Assembly: GCA_934476675.1 (NCBI GenBank) | Contig: CAKSOE010000009.1 | Location: forward strand, 1-64,000 | Source of the DNA: an uncultured Clostridia bacterium | Lineage (GTDB): Bacteria > Bacillota > Clostridia > UBA1381 | DNA: 64,000 bases | Direction of reading: 5' to 3' | Shown: piece by piece, positions 19,401-26,701 of the stretch | Numbering within the stretch: position 1 is the first letter of the stretch | Layout: every line of letters starts with the position of its first letter | Made by a program: the position numbers and the translations under genes | Notes under the pieces: model-generated | The model's input: only the letters and a program-made list of their open reading frames with translations | Told to the model about the DNA's origin: nothing | Databases searched by the model: none

Positions 19401-22400
19401 GAGTGTACGGCGGCATACATAATGGGAACGGACGCGGAGGATGAAAAGATGATTCCCGAGCTTGCGCTCACCGTAAACGGAGCGGTGCGGAGCTACCGTG
19501 CAAAAAAGGCGGCGACAATCAGAGCCGGAAGGTATATAAATCAGCACGTTGAGGGCAATGCGGAGCTTACTGCGAAGATGTTCGGAGATTTTTTGGGAGA
19601 CGAAACCTATCGTGTGCTGCTGAGTTTTGATTTAAGCGATATTGCGTCGGACGACACGATTAATGACGCGCAGCTTATCCTGTATGCTAAAAAGAGCGTG
19701 CCATATGCCGAAAATAAGAAAATATATGTCATGAATGATACGTACAGCGGCTGGGATGAAAAAACGGTGTGCTGGGGAAATCTGAATTTCGTTTTGCATA
19801 ATTACAACGGTCTTGAAGGCGGCAGTGACTGGAAAGGCGCAAAATGCTCCGATATAGAGTTTGCATATCAGATGCCGAGATTTATGCACACGAGAAATAC
19901 TCTGACGGAATATAAATATACTGGAAATGAAAAATATGCGTACAGCATATTAAGTCAGATTATGGATTTTATATGCGACACCGGAAATAAGATGCCGTAT
20001 CCGAGAAGTCTTGATACGGGAATCAGAATGCAGCAGTGGTGTGCGGTTATGAATACGCTCAAGGACAGTAAATATCTTACCGCGGATTTCTGTACGGCAT
20101 TTATGAAGTATATGTATCAGAATTTCAATTATTTCCCAACGCGCGTAAACGCAACGGGAAACTGGCGCGAATACGAACAGCTGGCGGTAATTTATGCAAC
20201 AGCGGCATATCCCGAGCTGACTAACGCAGAATCAACAAAGCAGGCGTCGATAGAATCGTGGAAACGTGCGTTTGACAAAAGTTTTATGGATGACGGAAGC
20301 TATATCGAGCCTACCGGCGGTTATCACCGTTCAAGCTTTGCGATGTACAGAGATTTCAAAAAAGCTTGTATCGAGTCGGGCGTTGAGCTGCCCGCCGAAA
20401 TGGACGCAAAGCTCCAAAAAGCGGCATATTATATGACACTTATGAAAGGCAGCGGCGGTGTCAATTTGCAGTACGGCGATGAAGATGCCGGAACTATGGG
20501 TGCAAACAGCTATTCGGTTATTGCCGATTGGTATAATGACAGAGAATTTCAGTTTGTTGACTCATGGGGAAGTAAAGGAACAGAGCCTGACTGGACCTCA
20601 TATCAGTTTCCGGAGGGAAGATATACGCTGATGCGTTCCGATTGGGACAAAGACGCTATGTGCCTGTTTACGAATGTGCGCGGCGGCGAGGGCGGACACG
20701 ACCATGCCGATGATAATGAAATAGTATTATCAAATCATGGCAAGCTGCTTTTGGTTGATTCGGGTAAGTTTACATATAACAACTATGACCCGACGAGACA
20801 GTACGGTCTTTCCACACGCGGACACAATACGGTGGTAATAAACGACACCTCGCAGAGAAACGGCTGGTCAAAAGACATAAATGAAACAAGAGGAACAATT
20901 CACCGCTGGCTGACAAACAGTAAATTTGATTTTCTGTCACAGAGCACGGCGGCATATCCCGAGCATGAGCATATGAGAAGTATTCTGTTTGCAAAATCGG
21001 GGTTTGCGGTTGTATCGGATAAAATCATACCCAATAATAAAACGACGGTAAATAATTACAAACAGTATTGGCATATGCTGCCGAATGCGAACATAACGGC
21101 AGATAATGAGAAAAAACTGATTTATTCGGATTTTTCGGACGGAAAAAATATAATTGCGGCATCGGCAGACGATGCGGAAGCAAAACTTGAGGACGGATAT
21201 TATTATTCGGGCGCGGCGGTAGATGTCAAGGTAGGTTATTTTGAAAAATCCGGCGCAGGAGATACAACTCTCGATACGGTTCTTTATTCTACCGATTATG
21301 CAACCGACAGCGTAAGCGCGGAGCGTATAGACACGGGCAAGCCGACGGACAAAGCAACGGCAATGAAGTTTACAATATCCGCAAAAACAGGCAAAACGAC
21401 ATATTATTATCTGTACAACTATGATTTTGAAAACGGAGAAGCCGTAATGTTTGATAAATACAGCAGTGACGCACGCATAGCGCTTGTAGGTGTGAACGAA
21501 AACGGAGAAACAACCGAGCTTTACATGGCTGACGGCAGTTATATAAAGCGAAACGGCGAATTTCTCATAAAAACAGGCGGTACGGCGGCAGATATTGCAT
21601 CGGAGGCAAAGGGCAGCCGTCTGGAAATAGTTTCCTCGGACGAAAACATTAAACCGGAAAACATATCCGTAAGGGGAACAAGCGCAACGAAAAGTGTTCT
21701 CTTTAATAAGAAATCGAAATCGTTTTCGGTATCGGGAAATCTGATAAATCTCGGCAGCGCCGACGCTTCGGAAAAGCCGGAATCCGACCATAACAAGGAC
21801 GGAATCGGCGGAGGCTCGGGCGGCAGCGGCGGAAACAACGGCGGCAATCCGGGAGTAAACCCGGGCGGAAATAACGGAGAAAATCAGAATACCGATAAGA
21901 ATCTGTTTAAGGATATGGAAAATCACTGGGCAAAGGAATATGTCGAATCGCTCTGCAAGGACGGAATAGTAAACGGAGTTTCGGACGATTTGTTCTGTCC
22001 CGAAAATCAAGTTTCCAGAAGTGAATTTATAGCCATGGCAATGCGCAGTATAGGAGAGGAAAGAACGGGCGAAACGGGCGGATTTGAGGACGTAAACGAA
22101 AACGACTGGTTTGCGCCGTATACCGCAGCCGCTGCGGAAACGGGAATCATTTCGCGTGATACGCTGTTCAGACCGAATGACCCCATTACGCGTGAGGAAA
22201 TGAGCAAAATTCTTTGCAATGTAAGCAGGTATCTGAAAAAAGCGGAAAATGAAACAACGGAACTTACTTTTGAGGATACTGCTTCAATCAGCGGCTGGGC
22301 AAAAGAATTTGTCGAATATGCTGTTGCAAACAGTCTGATGAACGGAAGAGACAATAACCGCTTTGAACCGCTCGGCAATGCAACAAGAGCAGAGGCGGCA

Positions 22401-22430
22401 ACGGTATTGTTCAGACTTTTGAAGAAATAA
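16401..22430 (+). CDS. SLH-anchored heparinase II/III-type polysaccharide lyase
   Basis: This 2009-residue exported enzyme probably cleaves a uronate polymer by beta-elimination while fixed to the cell wall. A signal peptide covers about 1-28. Ig-like (atrophied bacterial Ig) domains lie at about 80-175, 388-480, 675-775 and 777-870, each with a WTTSD/WSSS-type motif, and LamG-like modules lie between the first three. Residues about 970-1130 resemble a CBM96/DNRLRE module (YRVLLSFDLSDI). The alpha/alpha toroid follows, with ATGNWREYEQ near 1250 and TGGYHRSSF near 1305. The heparinase II/III beta-sandwich has GGHDHADDN near 1431 and DSGKFTYNNYDP. A glycine-rich linker (about 1800-1830) leads to three SLH domains (about 1834-2005, NLFKDMENHWA). 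The Asn, Tyr-His and His pattern is that of PL12/15/17-type lyases. The exact PL family and substrate are open. AGGAGG precedes the ATG. Confidence 0.85.
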   Translation: MKIKLNRFLAGALTVCFMIPQTGFAVKAETENPPSAEDAVLETIPETTEETETSEENFEIMPIRETEESGEEKILANAALSDREAVEADLAEITEESILSVPLADGYLVDPLELDTITEGKNGSTVTWTTSDEEIISKNGALTRPAEDTSVTVTATAKRGEYEEEKNFEFNVAGTATDINGMPGNIYPVYFDGFYRSDKIDSRIKTSRFIDGDTMQIENGKLKFNRVKWSSSEAAISFYPDESENTMNGTFVTQYTLTKRVGVVRMRMYNANWNYITQTEWAGDTLSIQYRDPSDLSKIKSVKLDAPSGTSLKFTILVSINDSRPVFNMWINNQIVLNEVISALDFSPAAFKWIQFYNMQYGNYGVGSYTIDNFGFYRILPEMSDKERVKKDIEAITYSSLIKGTTPMDGTVYSDISLADYGKNGSRIIWTSSNEDYIKSDGTVIRPADSNEEVTLKAKVISGSYSEEKEITLTVLSENIVLDDLPVPYDGYIINNTFDSEETENKIVTNAAGGGKVEIKDGALNILKNGSGSSAVSATIYHGASETDAVTGIIGIEFDIEREAGRSVQIRSMDPSGHLYYTMGWSNGSMDANYSNDPNKDGSFNFFPVDKGNSAHFNMMFDTVNSTYWLWVNGQLKVSRKYSRNTGTTSLGYTMFYIESENSVNIDNYRVYNALMPQALRLGFDLNEFSEESLYTESSPAEGIIKANLNLPKQLKYYTNIEWSSSDPDIINPDTGEVKRPVDTDFDPTVTLTANFENSGMTEKREYTFRVLRDFSNQDSVMREEVNSLGYDDITAQSRDEIKTSLNLLEKGFYGHDITWSTNNAAAITSSGRVIRPRFDENDAKVTLTATIGEYSKTFEFTVKADDAPADPMYTSDEDFFGVWSGNSFVKTPQLDYSYSGLEKTKECVKRGDYAAAKEELLAYFRKRNIPSPQLLGTRKSGWVDSRADGIFELGEEGSYYKGVAVITSNDYEPITISLDNPKGISKFKDKGFEILAAYNECTAAYIMGTDAEDEKMIPELALTVNGAVRSYRAKKAATIRAGRYINQHVEGNAELTAKMFGDFLGDETYRVLLSFDLSDIASDDTINDAQLILYAKKSVPYAENKKIYVMNDTYSGWDEKTVCWGNLNFVLHNYNGLEGGSDWKGAKCSDIEFAYQMPRFMHTRNTLTEYKYTGNEKYAYSILSQIMDFICDTGNKMPYPRSLDTGIRMQQWCAVMNTLKDSKYLTADFCTAFMKYMYQNFNYFPTRVNATGNWREYEQLAVIYATAAYPELTNAESTKQASIESWKRAFDKSFMDDGSYIEPTGGYHRSSFAMYRDFKKACIESGVELPAEMDAKLQKAAYYMTLMKGSGGVNLQYGDEDAGTMGANSYSVIADWYNDREFQFVDSWGSKGTEPDWTSYQFPEGRYTLMRSDWDKDAMCLFTNVRGGEGGHDHADDNEIVLSNHGKLLLVDSGKFTYNNYDPTRQYGLSTRGHNTVVINDTSQRNGWSKDINETRGTIHRWLTNSKFDFLSQSTAAYPEHEHMRSILFAKSGFAVVSDKIIPNNKTTVNNYKQYWHMLPNANITADNEKKLIYSDFSDGKNIIAASADDAEAKLEDGYYYSGAAVDVKVGYFEKSGAGDTTLDTVLYSTDYATDSVSAERIDTGKPTDKATAMKFTISAKTGKTTYYYLYNYDFENGEAVMFDKYSSDARIALVGVNENGETTELYMADGSYIKRNGEFLIKTGGTAADIASEAKGSRLEIVSSDENIKPENISVRGTSATKSVLFNKKSKSFSVSGNLINLGSADASEKPESDHNKDGIGGGSGGSGGNNGGNPGVNPGGNNGENQNTDKNLFKDMENHWAKEYVESLCKDGIVNGVSDDLFCPENQVSRSEFIAMAMRSIGEERTGETGGFEDVNENDWFAPYTAAAAETGIISRDTLFRPNDPITREEMSKILCNVSRYLKKAENETTELTFEDTASISGWAKEFVEYAVANSLMNGRDNNRFEPLGNATRAEAATVLFRLLKK

Positions 22431-22457
22431 CGGTATTATCAGTGAGGAAAGGGCAGA

Positions 22458-22496
22458 GGGCAAAGCAAAGATGTTCGGATAAAATTTTCTTTGCCC
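22458..22496 (+). terminator. Weak hairpin between lyase and downstream gene
   Basis: Arms GGGCAAAG (22458-22465) and CTTTGCCC (22489-22496) surround a 23-base loop with no T-run. It might cut transcription partly between the SLH lyase and the next gene; support is weak. Confidence 0.35.
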
Positions 22497-22542
22497 CAAC
22501 ACCTTTACATATTAAAATTTATTACAAGGAGGATTTTTATTT

Positions 22543-24669
22543 ATGAAAAAATTAGTTGGAGCGCTCATAGCGATATCCATTATTGCGGAATGTGCATTAT
22601 CCGCAGTACCGGTATTTGCCGCAGGGGCAGAAGTGCAGGCAGACGCAGACGCATTGACTGTGGAGGATATTCTGAGCGTACCCGTTGACGGCAGCGGTTA
22701 TCTTATAGATAACCTTGATCTTGACAGAATAACGGAGGGCGAAATCAACAAAAGCCCGATTTCATGGAGCAGCAGCAACGAAAGCGTAATAAGCAGCCAA
22801 GGTATTGTTAAGCGCGGAGATACGACTGCCGATGTAACCGTTACGGCGGCAATAGGCAGCGGCGAGGATACCTTAACAAAGGATTTTACTTTTAAAGTTC
22901 CGGCAAAAGGCATTTCGGTAAACGGTATGCCGACGGCAGGTGAGATGATTTATGAAGATACTTTCAGCGATGGTAATATTGATACAAATCATATAAAGAT
23001 TTTGAACCAGACGGGCAACGATATTTTAAGAGAGCAAGACGGCAAGTTTGAGATAAACAGAACAGAATGGATTCAAGGGGAGCCGGGAATAGAGATCAAA
23101 GCTTCGGCAGGAGGACAGAATGCGGTTTACGAATATACGCTTGACCTCACTAACGGAAGTCATTATGTAAGAAATGCGTTTATTCCGGCAGACTGGGCAG
23201 GTTATCCGCTGTATTTCACATGGCAGGGCGCGGAAAATCCGATGCGTCTTAATAATGGCAGTATATCGGATATTATAAAAAGCGGAAAAATGAAAGTGAC
23301 GGCATATTTTGATTTTGCAAACAAGCAATTCTCCATATGGCTGAACAACGAGCTTGCATTTGAAAACACCGCATTTTTAGGCGGAAGCGCTGTTGACTTT
23401 TTCAGAATATTTACGGTTACATCGGGAAACCTTGACGGAAGAGGACGTATTCTTGTTGATAACGTAAAGGTTTACAGAGCGGAAAAGTCAAATATATTCA
23501 AAGACCTTGAAGGCATAGACGCAGATATGGGCGGTGATATAGTATCGGCTGCTGACGGAACAAAGTATATTACAAGTAACCTCTCATTTGCCAAAACGGC
23601 AGGAGCAAACGGTTCGGAAATTACATATACAACAGACGATACCGCTGCTGTTGATGAAAACGGTGTTGTTACAAGGGACATCGTGGACAGACCGGTAACG
23701 GTTACGGTAACGGCTAAGGACGCGTCAGGCAGTGAATATGTAAAGAATTTCAAGTATGTTGTGCCGGGTAAGTATCATCTGATAAGCAGCGGCGATTTGG
23801 TAATGGGTGATAAGCTGCCGGCAGGTGAGATTGAAAAAAAAGACGCAGCATATATTACTTCATGGAGCGAAAATGGGGATGGCGTTTCCTTTGCATCGGA
23901 TGGTGCTGGTTGGAAAAACGAACCGGGATTTACCTATACGCACAAAACGCCGCTCACAGGTAAATTTATACAGAGAATATCTTTTAAATCAAGCAGCATA
24001 GGATTAAGATTTAGGTTGTTTGACAGTAACTATAAAACCATTGCTACAATTTATCAAGGCAGCAGTAAACTGCTTATAGAATCCGGTGGTACTACGATTG
24101 AGTATAGTTCTACGAAAGACCAAAAGACAGACATTAAATTGCTGTTTGACTTTGATGAAGATATACCGACGATAACACCGTATATAAACGGAACCAAGGC
24201 AGGAAATCCCTTTAACATAACCACAGGTGCGGCAAATCTATCTAAAATTACAGGAGCTCATCTATGTGCGACAATAGGAGGGCTCGGATATGTATGGGGA
24301 GTAGGTACGACGGAGGTTTCAAGCCTTGCCGCATACAAAACAGCGGACGTATCTTCATATCCGGAAATTATGAAGAGCGACGCGGTATTCGGCAATTCAG
24401 CGCCGACGGCAGGCGAAAATACAGCCGCTGTTTCAATAGCAAAAACAACAGAGGGCGAGTTGTCCGCGAATGTGATATATGCGGTATATGCTGCGGACGG
24501 AACTCTTAAAGGCGTTTCGTTAAAGCCGGTAACACTCAGTCCGGATTCTCACAGAGAATATACGCTTTCCGTAACGCTTGACGCCGTAACGGGTGGCGAA
24601 ACGCAAAAGGTATTTTTATGGGATAGTGCAGAAATGCCCGTTAAAACGGAGCCGTTTCCGGTACAGTAA
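22543..24669 (+). CDS. Secreted Ig-like/LamG-like carbohydrate-binding protein
   Basis: This 708-residue exported protein has no visible catalytic domain and is probably an accessory binding protein. The signal peptide ends after PVFAAG near residue 29. An atrophied bacterial Ig domain covers about 35-125 (ISWSSSNESVISSQGIVKRG). A LamG-like module runs to about 310, and a second Ig domain covers about 318-410 (TYTTDDTAAVDENGVVTRD). Another sandwich covers about 410-620 (GFTYTHKTPLTGKFIQRISF). The C-terminal domain ends in KVFLWDSAEMPVKTEPF. Residues about 318-708 are closely similar to the tail of the 2019-residue lyase (about 1637-2019), so the same block exists both free and fused to an enzyme. 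AAGGAGG stands before the ATG. It carries no anchor, so it is probably released or bound to substrate. Confidence 0.75.
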   Translation: MKKLVGALIAISIIAECALSAVPVFAAGAEVQADADALTVEDILSVPVDGSGYLIDNLDLDRITEGEINKSPISWSSSNESVISSQGIVKRGDTTADVTVTAAIGSGEDTLTKDFTFKVPAKGISVNGMPTAGEMIYEDTFSDGNIDTNHIKILNQTGNDILREQDGKFEINRTEWIQGEPGIEIKASAGGQNAVYEYTLDLTNGSHYVRNAFIPADWAGYPLYFTWQGAENPMRLNNGSISDIIKSGKMKVTAYFDFANKQFSIWLNNELAFENTAFLGGSAVDFFRIFTVTSGNLDGRGRILVDNVKVYRAEKSNIFKDLEGIDADMGGDIVSAADGTKYITSNLSFAKTAGANGSEITYTTDDTAAVDENGVVTRDIVDRPVTVTVTAKDASGSEYVKNFKYVVPGKYHLISSGDLVMGDKLPAGEIEKKDAAYITSWSENGDGVSFASDGAGWKNEPGFTYTHKTPLTGKFIQRISFKSSSIGLRFRLFDSNYKTIATIYQGSSKLLIESGGTTIEYSSTKDQKTDIKLLFDFDEDIPTITPYINGTKAGNPFNITTGAANLSKITGAHLCATIGGLGYVWGVGTTEVSSLAAYKTADVSSYPEIMKSDAVFGNSAPTAGENTAAVSIAKTTEGELSANVIYAVYAADGTLKGVSLKPVTLSPDSHREYTLSVTLDAVTGGETQKVFLWDSAEMPVKTEPFPVQ

Positions 24670-24720
24670 AAGCAATCAGACGATTATAAAAATTTGAACA
24701 ATCTGAAAATTTCGCGCTTT

Positions 24721-24822
24721 AAAGCCTTCCCCTCAATGGGGAAGGCGGCGACAGCTGCCGGATGAGGTTCAAATCCTTTCCCTTTTTATGGGAAAGTGAA
24801 CCGCTTGCGGTGGATGAGGTGT
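24721..24822. repeat. Tandem copies of an intergenic hairpin repeat
   Basis: Two related imperfect hairpins follow each other at 24721-24770 and 24774-24822. Each has the form CCTTCCCC-loop-GGGGAAGG (or CTTTCCC/GGGAAAG), then a short GC-rich inverted stretch, then GGATGAGG. This resembles short dispersed hairpin repeats that I know from gut Clostridia. It fills most of the gap before the GH20-like gene. A genome-wide copy count would show whether it is a mobile element. Confidence 0.6.
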
Positions 24823-24869
24823 AAATACAGCTAAGCCTCATAAACAATCACAAGGAGAGACGAAAAATA

Positions 24870-26639
24870 ATGATAAAGGAAAAAATATTTGCCGTTACAG
24901 GCTTTCCGTTTGACGGAGAAATCGAGGAGATTTCGTTTGACGGAGTATATGTGCGCCGCAGCGGCGGCAATGCCGTCATAGGTTACAGCACAAAAGCGCA
25001 GAAAGCAAGATGTTACTTTATGCTTTCCATGCTTTGCAAAGAGGGGAAAACCGACTGCGAAATCAAGGAAAAACCGGTGTTTGACTTATGCGGTCCTATG
25101 CTGGATTTGTCACGCGGAAGTGTGATGAGGGCAGAAAACGTTAAGCGGTATATTGACCGCATGGCTGCTCTCGGACTTAATATGCTCATGCTGTATACAG
25201 AGGATATATATGAACTGGATGGCTATCCTATGTTTGGCTATCTGAGGGGAAGATACAGCGAAAGTGAGCTAAAAGAAATTGACGATTACGCATTTGAGAT
25301 GGGCGTGGAGCTGATACCGTGTATTCAGACGCTCGGACATCTGCACAATTATATACGCTGGGGTGAAGCATCCGATTTTGCCGAAAACGGTAATGTGCTT
25401 TTACCCGATGAGGAAAAAACCTATAAATTTATCGAGGCGGAAATCAAAACCATGCGTAAATGCCTGCGTTCGAACAGAATAAATTTGGGTATGGACGAGG
25501 CGGTAGGACTCGGAACGGGAAAATATTTTCAAAAGCACGGATTTGAAAACAAGCTTGATATTTTCAACCGTCATCTTGAAAAAGTGCTCAAAATCGCAAA
25601 GAAATACAATTATTCGCCGATGATATGGGGAGATATGTATTTCTCGGAAACAGACGACAATTATTACTATGAACCCGATGCCGTTATTCCGCAAAAGGCG
25701 ATAGACAGCGCGCCGCAGGAGCCGGAGCTGATTTTCTGGGATTATTATCATACATATTATGATTATTATGATAAAAAATTTGAGCAATATGCACGTTTCC
25801 CGAATACTGCATCGTTTGCCGGAGGAGTGTGGACGTGGGACGGCTTTGCGCCGAATTTCAGATACACCTGCGATTCGATGATACCGGCGCTTAAATGCTG
25901 TATCGACAGAGGAATCAAAACCGTTATTGCAACCATGTGGGAAAACGGCGGCAGTGAAACAGACTTTTTTGACGCGTTTGACGGTTTGGCTGTTTTTTCG
26001 GAGTATTGCTATAAAGGAAATGAGTGTACGGAGCAGGATATTTATTCTGCCGCAGCTCTGATTACCGGTTCGGGAGCGGATTTTATTGACGCTGTCGCTT
26101 CGTTCCATTTCGGTAAGGACGGCTCGGTCGGATTGGGTAAAGGAATCTTTTACTGCGATCCGCTGATTAATCTTCTTTGCTATGATATGGATTATGCAAA
26201 AGCGGCCGATACTTGTAAAAAGGCTCTTGATACATTTGAAAAATACAGCGCTCATCCGAAATATTCGTATTATAAGCTGCTGTTTGAAATAATTTTGAAA
26301 AAAGCAGGTCTTATTGACGGCTTGCAGAGAGAATATAAAGCAAATAACAAAAAATATCTGTCGGAAACGGCAGAAAAAACAATTCCCGAACTTCAAAAAC
26401 TTTACAAGCAGTTTTATGAAGTATTCGGCGAGAACTGGCTCAGGATGAATAAGCCGTTCGGCTACGAAGTATTTGCACAGCGTTTCGGCGGAATAGATTT
26501 GAGACTGTCGTATGCGCAAAAGCGGCTTTTGGAATACTGTGAGGGAAAAACCGACAGGATTGAGGAGCTTGAAGAGGAAATAGTGACCGGACTTAACAAG
26601 ACGTGGCGGTATGCCAATAACTATATGAATACAATCTAA
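24870..26639 (+). CDS. GH20-like beta-N-acetylhexosaminidase
   Basis: This 589-residue cytoplasmic enzyme probably removes terminal N-acetylhexosamine (or a related sugar) from imported oligosaccharides. The barrel carries the GH20 landmarks: MLDLSRGSVMRAENVKRYID, LGLNMLMLYTEDIYEL, IPCIQTLGHLHNYI, and the Asp-Glu catalytic pair D209-E210 in RINLGMDEAVGLG. The motif MIWGDMY and the tryptophan-containing GGVWTWDGF and TMWENGG are also typical. The C-terminal 200 residues are helical. There is no signal peptide. AAGGAGAG is found before the ATG. Members of this subgroup have varied substrates, so hexosaminidase activity is a family inference. Together with lyase and GH88 it suggests an amino-sugar-containing polymer. 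Confidence 0.8.
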   Translation: MIKEKIFAVTGFPFDGEIEEISFDGVYVRRSGGNAVIGYSTKAQKARCYFMLSMLCKEGKTDCEIKEKPVFDLCGPMLDLSRGSVMRAENVKRYIDRMAALGLNMLMLYTEDIYELDGYPMFGYLRGRYSESELKEIDDYAFEMGVELIPCIQTLGHLHNYIRWGEASDFAENGNVLLPDEEKTYKFIEAEIKTMRKCLRSNRINLGMDEAVGLGTGKYFQKHGFENKLDIFNRHLEKVLKIAKKYNYSPMIWGDMYFSETDDNYYYEPDAVIPQKAIDSAPQEPELIFWDYYHTYYDYYDKKFEQYARFPNTASFAGGVWTWDGFAPNFRYTCDSMIPALKCCIDRGIKTVIATMWENGGSETDFFDAFDGLAVFSEYCYKGNECTEQDIYSAAALITGSGADFIDAVASFHFGKDGSVGLGKGIFYCDPLINLLCYDMDYAKAADTCKKALDTFEKYSAHPKYSYYKLLFEIILKKAGLIDGLQREYKANNKKYLSETAEKTIPELQKLYKQFYEVFGENWLRMNKPFGYEVFAQRFGGIDLRLSYAQKRLLEYCEGKTDRIEELEEEIVTGLNKTWRYANNYMNTI

Positions 26640-26701
26640 ATGACTGTCTGCAAAAAAACAGTAGAATTTTTGCCGCTGCCTGCGGCGGAAGGGAGCTTAT
26701 T

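Noticed and set aside
20937..22010. Minus-strand ORF of 357 codons inside the SLH lyase
   Set aside because: It is antisense to a well-supported gene and its Arg/Cys/Ile-rich content is what the codon usage of that gene yields in reverse.
25401..26519. Minus-strand ORF of 372 codons inside the GH20-like gene
   Set aside because: Same reason: a shadow of the sense gene, with no ribosome site or recognisable domain.
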